Source: Bolinopsis microptera
Taxonomy: Eukaryota > Ctenophora > Tentaculata > Lobata > Bolinopsidae
Assembly: GCF_026151205.1 (NCBI RefSeq)
Contig: NC_087072.1
Coordinates: 9,235,669-9,299,668, forward strand
Direction of reading: 5' to 3'
DNA length: 64,000 nucleotides
The notes beneath the pieces were generated by a model that searched no databases, was not told the DNA's origin, and saw only the letters and a list, made by a program, of their open reading frames with translations. Made by a program: the position numbers and the translations under genes. Each line of letters begins with the position of its first letter. The stretch's first letter is position 1. Shown here one piece after another: positions 53,387 through 64,000 of the stretch.

Positions 53387-54864
53387 ATGAAACAAAGGAG
53401 AAAGAAGAAGCGTACTCATGTTGTAGAAGATGAAGAAGGACCACACACATTTGTTGTAAATAAAGGCAAGATTGGTAAATCTGGTCTAAGTTTAATGCTT
53501 GATGTCAGAAAATGTCTGGAGCCTCTTACAGCCAGAAACTTGAAAGCACGAAAATACAACAAAATTAAAGATTACATTCATGTTTCCTCACAGTTTGGTG
53601 TTTCACATCTTCTTCTAATGTCCAAGTCAATGCTTGGCTACATGAATCTACGTGTTTGCAAGGTTTGTGAAAAGAAAGAATCTTTTGTAATCCTATTTAC
53701 AGGTTACTAATTTTGTAGCATAATCATACGATGGTTTTTTAGGAAAGGTAACAAGAGTTAAGAAGTTTCTTATCTGTTTATGTGTCTGTTTATTCTGAAA
53801 GCTTGTTATTGTGGTTTTATCATTGAAAGTATTTTGATTTAATGAAACTTACTTTTCAGGTACCAAGAGGTCCAACTCTTTCATTTAGAATATCTTCTTT
53901 CCTGCTGTTGAAAGATTTAGTTTCTTCACTAAAGCGTGTGAAAACTCACCAGCAAAGTCATGAATCTGCTCCTTTGTTAATCATGAATGGGTTTGATGAG
54001 TCCCTTCCTCACCACAAGTTAATAACTACTACCTTTCAAAACATGCTTCCAGCTGTCAATGTCAAAACTGTAAAGTTGAACTCTATCAAAAGATGCTTGC
54101 TTCTCAATTATACCGCTGACACTGACACTATTGAATTGCGCCATTACAATATTGCTGCTACTCCTGTTGGTGTCAACAAAGCTGTCAAAAAGTTACTGAA
54201 GAAAGTTCCTGACCTAAGCAGATATTCAGACATTTCAGAGTTTCTCACAAATGGTTATTTTAGCGAAAGTGATGGAGAAGACGGGCCAGAAAATCAGGTT
54301 GAACTTCCTCAAAATCTTTCTGGTAAAGGTAATATGAAGTCCAATAGAAGTGCAGTGCGGCTCACTGAACTAGGTCCAAGACTAACTTTAAAGCTAGTTA
54401 AGATCCAAGAGGGTGTGGGAGAAGGTGAGGTTTTGTACCATTCTCACGTTAAGAAAACCGCTGAAGAAAAGAAGAAACTTCGTGTAAAAATAGAGAAACA
54501 GAAGGTTCTAAAAGAAAAACGTAAGAAAGAGCAGGCAAAGAATGTTGAGAGGAAGAAAAAAGAGAGGGAACAAGAAACTTCTAAAAAGCGGAAGCGTGAG
54601 CGTGCTGTACGTCCAGAAAAAGATGAATACTCTGATGATGATGACGTGCAGTACTACAAAGATGAGATTGGTGAAATGCCAGATGCTGAACTTTTACTCA
54701 GGACTAAAAGGACAAAACGATCTGAAAACTTCAGTAAAGATAACCCCAAGAAGAAAGTGAAATTTGCAGAACCTGAACCTAGCACATCAAAAACTAAAAT
54801 GGAGCATAGCAAGTCAACTAATGTCAAAGGAATCGCTTTTCGCAGGAAGAAGAAGAGTGCTTGA
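53387..54864 (+). CDS. PPAN: Peter Pan/SSF1 homologue, Brix-domain ribosome biogenesis factor
   Basis: Two coding exons, 53387-53662 and 53860-54864, join in phase 0 (CK|VPRGPTL) and give about 426 residues. The Brix domain runs from about residue 25 to 290: SLMLDVRKCLEPLTARNLK, IKDYIHVSSQFGVSHLLLMS, VPRGPTLSFRI and RLTELGPRLTLKLVKIQEG. A long Lys/Glu-rich coiled tail follows (EEKKKLRVKIEKQKVLKEK, SKKRKRER), usual for this nucleolar family. The protein acts in 60S subunit maturation, in pre-rRNA processing and 5S RNP incorporation. The start is supported by the basic QRRKKKRTHVV stretch seen at the N-terminus of orthologues. A splice acceptor just before the ATG implies a non-coding first exon or a spliced leader. 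Confidence 0.93.
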
Positions 54865-55203
54865 TTTAGTTGGGATACCGGGATTATTAATTTATTTACT
54901 CTAGTACCAGTTTTTAATGTTAAGATTCCTACTGACCAGTTTTATTATGATCTTACTAACTTTCTTTTAATTTATAAATCTCTGCTTTCTGAACAGTTTT
55001 TGATATTGCTTTTTATTCGTGTGCTAAACTCGTGAACTAATTATGATAAAAAATTCAGTGTAATTATTATTTGTTCTGGAACATGATCAATCATTTCTAC
55101 ATGAAATCGTTTAACTTTAAATTTAAACTTCAACTACATCACTGACCCCTAACCAATTTAGTTTTGCAATCATAAGGTCTACCGGAAACCAGCTGCCAGT
55201 GCC
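54865..55203 (+). other. PPAN-PPP6R intergenic region
   Basis: About 340 bp of AT-rich DNA that must hold the PPAN 3' end and the PPP6R 5' end. No canonical AATAAA was seen. Confidence 0.4.
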
Positions 55204-58200
55204 ATGTTTTGGCAACAACTGAATCTTGAGGACTCGTTGCTCAATGAGCTTGTGACGAAGGAAGACACTACTCTTGACAGGGTACTGGAAGAGAGTGACA
55301 TCATCCAGGAATGCAAAACAAAGAATGAAAAATTATTAGAGTTCTTGTGCAGGATGGAAAACATGCACCAGCTCATCGATTACATAATTTCAGAACCACA
55401 GGATGAAAGTGATGAGAAAACTAAATTTTATAAATCTTATATCAGCTGTGAACTGTTATCAAGCGACACAACCCTTATCACTGATACTCTCGCTAACGAT
55501 TCTACTTTAATATCACAACTCTGGAGCTTTGTGAGAACTCATGAAGAAATAAATCCTCTTCTTGCTTCATTTTTCAGCAGAGTTGTTCAAATCCTATTGA
55601 ATCGAAGGCCAAATTTAATCCTGGAATTCTTGAAAGACCACCCATCTCTGATAGATGACTTAATTTTCCACATCGATACATCCGCAATCATGGACTTGAT
55701 CTATAGAATTGTCATATGTTTTGAAAATTCCATCACTCGGTTTAAAGTGTGCCATTGGTTGAGGGACATGAGATTAGTTGAAAAGTTGGTATCGTCCTTA
55801 TCAGAGGAGGCGTCCAGTGACACCCTGTGTAATACTTGTCATTTGTTGAGTGACGTCATCAAGGTGTGCAGGGATCCTCAGGAGAGTTTCAAAGGAGCCA
55901 AAGATGCTCTCCTTATCGAGCTCGAGGAGGAAACTACGATACAAAATATTATCACTACCATCACTTCCAGCAAAAACAAGTTTCTTATTAATCATGGAGT
56001 TGGTGTTTTACAGACCTATCTAACTAAGGTGATTTACATCGACACTTTTTTGGATGGCATGTTTTTCAATCCATGGACATCAAAATTGTGTATTTTATTC
56101 GACCTCACTGTTATTCTGATTTATTATGTAACTTACCATTTAAAGTATATAATTATCCTTTATTTCAGCCAACCCCAACATCAATGGTGCCTAACATGAC
56201 TGTTGAAATAGATAAACCTTCTATTGTCTCTTTAGAGTCTTTTAATAAATCTATATCTGCAAATCTAGAAGCTTTACAGGTATATATTATTTCCTTGATT
56301 CCCTGCCTGTTCTCCATTTTAAACGTGATGTTCGTGCTTAGCCTCCCCATTATATTCAATCAAATGTGGATTGTGTTATGAATTTTGTAAGTAACTTAGT
56401 TAGTAATCTAGTTAGTTACCTAGTTTTAAATAACTTCAACATTATACAGGGGTTACTGGTCCAGCCTAAAGGAACGGCTTTTAGATCGGATCGGCTCCAA
56501 ATCGTAAAGTTGATAGTCCTGCTGGTGCAGTGCTATTCTGTAGATATAAACAGCGAGCTAGTCAGACTGAGGACACTGGAACACCTGTGGAAGTTGTTCC
56601 TACAGCACCCTTTCAACAACTTCCTCCACACTCAGGTACCTAGTACACTTCTTCTCTACTTTTAATCTCCTTATATTAGCTACTACTGACATACATTTTC
56701 TTGTTAGTTCTTGTGATATACATTTTGCAGCAGCACTTATTTTTTAGAATGTGTGCAAGTGCCCAGTCCCCAGCCCCTATTATATAGGAATTTACTGTTA
56801 ATCTGGGGATGGCAAATGTAAAGTTTTCCCGGTAAATGAAGGGAATGGCTATGCTAAATGCTATGACTGTACAATGTACAATGTACGTCGGTATATAGAC
56901 TCTCTTTATTGTAGGCTGCTTAACTTCATTTAAAACAGTAAACACTGTCAAAGGTCAGACGTATCGAGCAGACAACTGAGTCGTAGACAATTTACTTGTG
57001 CGGTCAAGAACCTTGTGTTGAAAAAGGGCCCTGGTTCGAACAAATTATCAACTATTAGATCATTTTCAGTATTTATTAAAATTTTCCCATCGTTTGGCTT
57101 TGTTACAAAAATTGCAACAATTGACACATTCCATTCATATTTTAGAATACACGCGAGTTCAAAGTATACAGGAATTAATTAACCTGATGCCCTCCCCACA
57201 GGTAGTGTCGATGATACACCACATTCTGAACACTAAGATAGCGAATAATGACGACGCTATTCTCCTAAACTTTATGATCAGTGACATGAAGATCCTCTCT
57301 AAGATAGAAGATGCTTGGTCGGAACAAACAATACGGGAAGACCACAGCAACCCGTGTAAAAAGCGAGTGAGGAGAGCTGGGTATCTCGGTCACGTGTACA
57401 GAATAGCTTATGATGTTCAGGAGATCATTACAGGCAAGGAGAACAAGAAGTATTTCCAGGAGTGGTTGGACTGTCATGAAGATCCTCAGTTTTGGCAAAC
57501 TTTCTTCGATGAAACCCTCAAGGTAACTTCTTTTCAACTGATCGTGAGATTATCCGCAATCTGCAAAATATTTCTAGAATTTCTTCACTGAGTCTGTACT
57601 TAAGAAATTCGAGAGTGTAACAAATAATAATTTAGGAGCAGAGGAAAAAGAACGAATCAGATCTTGGACCAGATCCACGGAGGTACCTGCACAACATTGA
57701 TAGTGACGATGATTCTGATGATAAGATTGGGATTGGTCTGAAGAATCTTGTAAATAATCCTCTATTCACGGTGAGTCATTCAGTTATTTAGGTTTTGAGT
57801 TATTGATTTATTAAGTTACTGACTGAGGAGTCGGAAATCAAGTCTGTGGTTACACTAAGCCATCTGATTTTTAGATGCTTTGTAAGTATGAATGATTAGT
57901 TATATGATATTGACCGAATGTTCTCACAATCTCAAGGACCTTGTAACTTTCAGTGGAAGACAGATGACGATGACGATGCAGACTTCTCGTTTGAACCCAC
58001 AGGAAACGATTTCTCACAAGTAATGGACTTCAAACCAGTAGTGGTGCCAGAATGGAAAGAGAGGAATATAGAGTTCTGGGATAAAAACATTGGGATATCA
58101 GATACAGATGGGGCTACAAGTATGCAGGTGCGTGGGAAGTTTGTAAACATGTTAACAAAAATGTGTTCTAAAACATTTCAATGTATATACCTACTATGAG

Positions 58201-59707
58201 TACTAATCACCTGTTCAATGCCCATGTTATATCTTACATTGACCGCTTTATTTATAATATTGTAGTCATGAGCACTAGATGGCCCCCCTTCTCCTCTTTT
58301 GGCACCATACTACAAGATATAATACCACCACATTCCACCAGACACAAGAAGGTAGCTCCTCCAGCTCAGAAGACGAGGATATAAAGGACGTGCACGATCC
58401 CTGGGCATCAACCACCCCTCAGGGTGCCACCATACCTGTTAAACAGGTACGTTATGTTCTCGATCTAGAATTTTCGCAGCTGCTGGAGAATGATTTTCTT
58501 TCTAATGTTGAAATGATTTAGTTTACATCTTACGTGTATGTCTATGTTCTTGATATTGAGGCTCACATGTTTTTCTCGCTAAATTTTAGCTTTATAAGAT
58601 CCGAGAGAGAATGTTTTATCTCTGAAAAGGTCGGTTTCAGGTGACCATGCGATTCTAGCAGAGATGAAACACCTGCCTCCAGGGTGCGTTTGCATGGCAT
58701 TCTTGTGATTTGCTATTTTATCTTACCGGAATGTCATGGACCAGTGGATTGCAGTCGCATCACACTTAAAAAATATTGCTCTTTAAAATACTTCTATCTT
58801 CAAGATACCAAGCAATCGGTCTTTTCTTTGTCTGAACCTAGCCAGCATAACAATAATATATAGCAACACTGCAACAGACTAGTTTTAAAAGAGCCAAAGT
58901 TTTGGATAATAACAAGCACATAAAGTAGTATAATAGGCCGAACTAACTGATTTTTTGTGTTGCTTGCGCTGCTGCTTTACTCGACTTGACTTGTTTGTGT
59001 CCATCATCATTACACACGATTAAATCTTCTTCTAAGGGTATGTAGCCTCTTTTAATTTTGGTGTGGAATGTAATCGACTTTGTTATCATGGGTATCATTC
59101 TTAACAATCCTCAACATCGCTTGCCAAGAAAAATAAATATCTATCGTTCTTCACATATATTTCATAGTTCATGTACGTATATATATAGATTTCGGTAGAA
59201 AAATAAATGTTGCCTTCACTGAAGTGAGCATTTACTGAATATTGTAGCTCTTCTTGTAGTCAACACAGTTTTATTAAGATTATGAAGAAAACATTTTGCG
59301 CTTCTGGTTTGGGTCTTTTAACTTGATTCTGTGTCATGTTCAGACATTATCAATAATGCATAAAGTAGTGTTGAGCTAGAACATACACTAAACGACTACA
59401 TCCCCAGGAGTTCTCTAAAATGGACACTGACGTAAGCTGGGCGAACTTCAACAACTTTGAGTCTAGTGGGCAGGTGCCGGAGAAGTGGGACAGTACGCCG
59501 CCCGATGGACAAGTCCTCCACTCCAACCCACCTACCCCGGACGAGAAACACAGCGCCAGCAAGTACGCGGCAGAGGGGGAGTGTTACATGGTTGAGGAGA
59601 TAAAATCTAACGGAATGGTATGTGATGAGAATGTGGCGGGGGAGAATGCCGCTGAGAAGATGGTGACAGAGCAGTGGCCCCCTGCCAGCCAGGAGATTGC
59701 GTCGTGA
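55204..59707 (+). CDS. PPP6R: Serine/threonine protein phosphatase 6 regulatory subunit (SAPS domain)
   Basis: Eight exons keep one frame: 55204-56028, 56169-56279, 56450-56635, 57202-57522, 57636-57770, 57954-58127, 58342-58446 and 59408-59707, about 718 residues. All junctions are phase 0 with GT-AG introns. The SAPS domain fills roughly the first 480 residues: MFWQQLNLEDSLLNELVTKE, ISCELLSSDT, NPLLASFFSRVVQILLNRRP, TSAIMDLIYRI, NNFLHTQ and GYLGHVYRIAYDV. It binds the PP6 catalytic subunit and selects its substrates. The tail is acidic and disordered (SDDDDSDD-like runs, KTDDDDDADF), then has WANFNNFES, a WxxF motif conserved near the C-terminus. The seventh exon has a weak polypyrimidine tract, so its 5' edge is the least certain. 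The vertebrate family has three paralogues; which one this matches cannot be said. Confidence 0.9.
58447..59407 (+). other. PPP6R: Last and longest PPP6R intron
   Basis: About 960 bp without repeats shared with the rest of the window. It starts GTACGTT and ends CATCCCCAG. Confidence 0.7.
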
Positions 59708-61789
59708 GGGAGTGACGCGCACACGTGGTGCGCAGCGGAGATATTATCTGCTGTGGTACCTTGATATAACGCTGTGAGATATCGTGTGGGTGTTACATTG
59801 TAGTTTTTAGTTTGTCCGATCAATTTAAGACGATTAATTATTTGGTTGATTAATTAATTAGTTATAAATTGATTAATTAATTAATCAAGTTAAGATGATT
59901 GATTGATGTGTTATTTCGGCCGGTTGCTTGAGACTATACTTTCAGCGGTATAAATATTTGTTCGCTTACATTAGATAATAACGATTTGATTAGATGATAA
60001 CGAATTGATTTTGTCGACTCGTAGTTGTAATTTTAATTATTCTTATATAGAATTAGACTCGTACTTTAATTATATAATGATCTAAGTAATCAGGTCACGG
60101 CCATTTTAGTGCCAATCATTGAAATATTTTGTGACCCGTTATAAGTACCAATGGATATTTGCAGGTATTGAAAATTATCACTTACACTTACCTTAGGCTA
60201 TGCTATGGTAGTTCTTGATATAACTTTCTTAAGTCAGATCTGTAAATATATTTTTAAAATGGTAGTCCTCCAGTTAAATTTTGTTCACAATCAAGTCTTG
60301 CGCTCGTTTTCTTTTTAGAAAACATATTATATACTTTCAACAAAGAATGAATAATCAGGTTTTTACAGAAATTGGGACACTTATTTTATGTAAAATCGAA
60401 AGACGATCACTCGAAACCATGTGCTAACTTCATACGTATATAAAGGTTAAATAATTACATAATTATTAATAGCATAATTGCATAATTACCAGCAGACGAA
60501 TCAGAGAGATGTTTAAGTGTCTTCACATGTGTAAGTCTTGTTTTGATAATTCTATTACTAATTATTGTCACCAGTATACCCTCATATGATAATAATTTTA
60601 TGTTATTTAGACATGTCTAAAGTCCTTTAAAACTACAATTTAACGGCTTATTTGTCTGTACGACACAAATTCATTTTTTGAAAATCTTTTACAAGGGCTT
60701 TAAGTTTAATATTAAAATTTACTCATTCAAAACGGGGAAAGCCCCCACAAGGGACATGTTTTATACATTCAACATTGATAATTTACGAGATTGTCTCTGT
60801 GCGAGTTTTGTATCATTTGTCAAATTATTACAATTTAAATTTGCTCAGTTTTCCATTAATTTCTCGTCTTCTTCGGACTATGTTAACGTCGTTAACGAAA
60901 TAGTTGAACATCAAATTAACCTGGGTTTGAGTAACACTAATGCACGTCATTCCAGTACGAATCTTTAGTAATTTCTAGTAATTGATCACGAGGTTGAATT
61001 TAACCTGGCAGGAAACCATTAGTAATAGTATTCAGCAAATGACTGGTTACCGTCCGCGCCCTAGGAACCAAAAGGTTGATGAAGGAGTAATTAATCAGTG
61101 AAAAGGCAGGTACAGTACATATGCAGAATAATTATCGATATTTACAGAATCAATTGAACGGATCCTCAAAAGAAAAAAAAAAACTAGTCGTTATAAATAG
61201 AGTAAAGACTTGTTCCGACTTGCAAGGCGCTGTGTTTACAAAGGGTGCGATTAAGAACTATTTAATCGGAGCCTGGCGGATCTAAGTAGGAATATATAAA
61301 ACCGATAGAATGACCGTTAATCAAATTGTGGCTATTTGATGAGGCAGTATAGAGCCTCTGACTCAAAGAGGCCTCCTTGTTTACAAACATTTTTGTCTTG
61401 AGCGAGGTTGTGGTGGAATTAGATTGCAGTTCATTGTCCTTGTTTGTGTTTTAGTACTTTCTGAGATCATGAGCTAATAAATAATGTAAATTTAATGGAT
61501 TGTGTTTTTTATTCACTAGTTGCACTTACCGCGAAGTTTTTATATATAATTTCCAAAGTGGGCTGTGTTAGAATTAATCGTTTTATCCTGGTTCACACCT
61601 CTATTAAGTAAGTAGTAGATTACCTATAGCAATCTGCGCAGTATATTTGTAACGAAATGAGATTAGTTGAGCCCGGTAATTTCTGAGCCCTAGTTACGTC
61701 ACGCGGTCGTCACGTGACTTCACACCAACACGTGACATTTAACTCACTATAACTCACTCCACCCTCTTATCATTTCTTTGTCTTGTAAA
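59708..61789. other. PPP6R to mevalonate kinase intergenic region
   Basis: AT-rich. A TTAATTAATTA-rich palindromic stretch near 59835-59890 can form a hairpin. A 96-codon frame at 60678-60968 has no recognisable similarity. The final 110 bp hold the putative mevalonate kinase promoter. Confidence 0.45.
61709..61734. promoter_or_regulatory. E-boxes upstream of mevalonate kinase
   Basis: GTCACGTGAC (61709-61718) is a perfect ten-base palindrome matching the CLEAR-type site bound by MiT/TFE bHLH factors. A second CACGTG is at 61729-61734. They lie about 60-80 bp before the start codon in a CpG-richer stretch, where a promoter would be. Confidence 0.5.
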
Positions 61790-64000
61790 ATGGCTGACGT
61801 TTCTTGTAGGCTGATGAAGGTGAAAGTGCGATGCCCGGGTAAAGTGATATTGTTTGGCGAGCACGCCAGTGTGTACGGTTACCCCTCTCTGGTCACCACT
61901 GTCTCAGCTTATACCCAGGTTAGTTTTTAAAGTAACTTGTTTGTTATCAGCTTTTATCTGATGGTGCAGTTTCGCTGCAAATTCACGTTTTTAATGCCGT
62001 CACGTCACTGTACACAGTACACACTCTACTATAAATCTGTCGAGCGCCTAAAGCACAGTTATTTATCCTCCTTGGCTACAATACAGTTACCACTTACCAT
62101 TAAACAGCTCAAGGATTACCTGTCCTGAAATGGGGCTTTAATCTGTCATAATTCCGGTTCCCTTGTCTTGTAACGTTATTTCTGCAGGTAGAAATAGAAC
62201 AGCTGATAGAACCTGTAATCAGATATGAAGCCCCAGCATTCGATTTCAAGTTGGAGTGTAAGGTGACACTGTTTGATGATGTGACCCCTATCAGAGATGA
62301 AGTGTCTGAGAAACAGGCCTGTCAGCAGATCAGACACATTCTCTCACAAAAACAGGTACGGAGACCAGGGGCGGTGTGGGGGATCAGAAACATACCATCA
62401 TAGAAACAGATAAGACTTGAAGGGTACAAGGGGCCAAGGGTCGGAGGTGAGGGGGTTGCAATAAAAATGACAAAACTGATCTGTAAAAATGTTAAGAAGT
62501 CCTACCTCCTTCCCATAGTTATAATTTTTCCCATATTCTAGTGTTTCGTTAATTTGAAATTACAATAAGTTTATTAAGTTAGACCAAATTTTATCTTATC
62601 GATAACATTGTTATCCTAAAATTTTGCAAGACCTGGCAATTTGAAATATATCGAATCAATAATGTAATTTGATCGAAGTTTTCATGGTGTGTACTGTGAA
62701 GACGTACAAAATATTTCTCCGTTTATTTGCTCAAATATTTCATTGTGAAATTTCGAAAACCGAAAGTTTTACTTTGACACTGCACTTATGACAACATTAT
62801 CACGTGATTAACTTATACAAGAAAGTTCCAACTAAGTTTATAAGATAATAAACTGTAATACCAACTAATCGCATGATCTAATATTCCTGTTGATATCTCC
62901 TTCGTCATCCCAGTTTTTACAGAGCGTCACAGAAGAAAGTTGGTTTCTCCTCCTTTATTTCTACCACAAGATTGTACCTCACACTGACCGATCCCGATTC
63001 GGAATTAAAGTAACCGCTACAACCGACCTCTGGCCCGGCGCAGGTTAACTTAATTACATTATATATTGTTATCTCCAGTGCTCTTATCTATTTGGTGTCT
63101 AAAAATACATGCGGTCAGTTTAATAAACCGGCTCTGAAATCTGCATTTAATTTGGAACTTTGTAATCTGTCGCGGTGGGGTAGCAATTCTATTGTAACTT
63201 TATGTTAGGCTCATTACTGCCAGAAATATTTAGATACGTCTGTAACTTGACGTGTATCTACTTACATTCACATTTGGGACTTGTCATGTTCATGAGTTCC
63301 CTGTAGTCAAACAAACGATTATTGATTATCTAAGCGGTTGAAAAAGACTTAAATAATACTGGAGATGAGCGGACGACTACCATAACTATTCTCATGCCTT
63401 CTTCCTCCCCTGATGACTAACTAGGAACTAACCACACATCTGTGAGATCCCGGATACGTAGTAACTGGTCACTAGTTAGTGATCACCTGGTAATTTGGTT
63501 ACTAGTAACCTGCAACTGATCCTCTGCTAACAACTTGTGCTTGTCAGTCGCTAGATGGCCCGAGTCCAGGCATAATGAGCTACAACTATTTATTATGACA
63601 GATAGATATTTCAGATGTGATCTAAAGCTTTCTCATTCTACTTAAGCCTTGCCCAGTGACCAGCACTCCGACCCGAAATCATTGGCACACCCAAAACACA
63701 CCCGTGACAAGTCATTTTTCGACCCAAACATACTTTCGGTAACAATCACAATCACTAATATCTGCCTCGACCCCACCCGGTCCTAACTCCGGCCTTAACT
63801 CCGGCCATAACTCCGGCCATAACTCCGGCCATAACTCCGGCCATAACTCCGGCCATTACTCCGGCCCTAACTCCGGCCATAACTCCGGCCATAACTCCGG
63901 CCATAACTCCGGAACAGCTCATGAACAGCATTTTTTCAGGTATGGGTTCCTCAGCCTCCTACTGCTGCAGTCTCGCCCTAGGATTGTTAACACTTTGTAA
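61790..64000 (+). CDS. MVK: Mevalonate kinase, 5' part (runs off the window)
   Basis: Exons 61790-61918, 62188-62355, 62914-63043 and 63940 to about 63996 are in frame; the third ends in phase 1 and the split Gly codon is restored in the fourth. The product phosphorylates mevalonate with ATP in isoprenoid and sterol synthesis. PGKVILFGEHASVYG (residues 16-30) is the GHMP-kinase N-terminal motif, with the Lys and Glu expected of the family. GAGMGSSASYCC at about residue 141 is the glycine/serine-rich ATP-binding loop. The start follows TTGTAAA and fits the length of known N-termini. The window ends at a probable donor (TTTGTAA), so roughly 60% of the protein lies beyond it. Confidence 0.9.
63784..63913 (+). 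repeat. 12-bp CpG minisatellite in a mevalonate kinase intron
   Basis: TAACTCCGGCCA is repeated about eleven times with rare changes (TTACTCC, CCTAACTCC) and ends about 26 bases before the exon 4 acceptor. Each unit contains CCGG, so the array is a dense CpG cluster in AT-rich DNA. Confidence 0.9.

Noticed and set aside
57094-57201. Upstream extension of PPP6R exon 4
   Set aside because: The frame is open, but the acceptor at 57200-57201 restores the conserved HTQ-V junction, while the extension has no SAPS similarity.
60678-60968. 96-codon frame between PPP6R and mevalonate kinase
   Set aside because: AT-rich, no recognisable similarity and no promoter or splice support.

Overview
The window is eukaryotic and almost certainly from an invertebrate animal. 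It is AT-rich and has split genes with GT-AG introns of about 0.1-1.2 kb. Recognisable metazoan genes are an Acinus-type RNA-binding protein, the ribosome-biogenesis factor Peter Pan, a protein phosphatase 6 regulatory subunit, mevalonate kinase and HNK-1-family carbohydrate sulfotransferases. Mobile DNA is extremely dense. A PHD-RT-nuclease retroelement and splice acceptors lying right beside start codons would suit a cnidarian or another early-branching marine animal, but this is a weak inference and the species is not identified.

Layout. 1-1.2 kb: a sulfotransferase pseudogene with a short deletion in its cofactor-binding motif. 1.2-12.3 kb: no host gene recognised; inverted-repeat (foldback) transposons, two small Helitrons, a SINE and a 30-bp satellite array with an inverted counterpart. 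12.3-18.85 kb: a full-length, two-ORF LINE inserted into a SINE; its ORF1 carries an AlkB-type 2-oxoglutarate dioxygenase domain followed by an SGNH-esterase-like domain, and its ORF2 carries a Cys/His zinc finger, APE endonuclease and reverse transcriptase. 19.5-28.9 kb: five intact tandem sulfotransferase genes. 29.2-31.3 kb: the last four exons of an Acinus-like gene. 31.8-44.7 kb: MITEs, foldback elements, a LINE remnant and three sets of long direct repeats (about 430 bp, 325 bp and 323 bp). 44.7-49.8 kb: a three-level nest in which an old terminal-inverted-repeat element holds a PHD-RT-nuclease retroelement and, beside it, a non-autonomous element with Transib/RAG-like ends. 50.6-52.6 kb: a LINE 3' fragment and further repeats. 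53.4-64 kb: the gene-rich end, PPAN, PPP6R and the first four exons of mevalonate kinase, all on the plus strand.

How the parts relate. The sulfotransferases are predicted type II Golgi enzymes that arose by serial duplication of 1.7-2.4 kb units with later gene conversion. The three genes at the right end are ordinary housekeeping genes. The most unusual content is the LINE whose ORF1 joins a predicted nucleic-acid demethylase to an esterase-like domain, and the second retroelement, whose 3' end can fold into a long, strongly paired RNA. Exon boundaries are given from reading frame and splice signals only; no transcript or database evidence was available.
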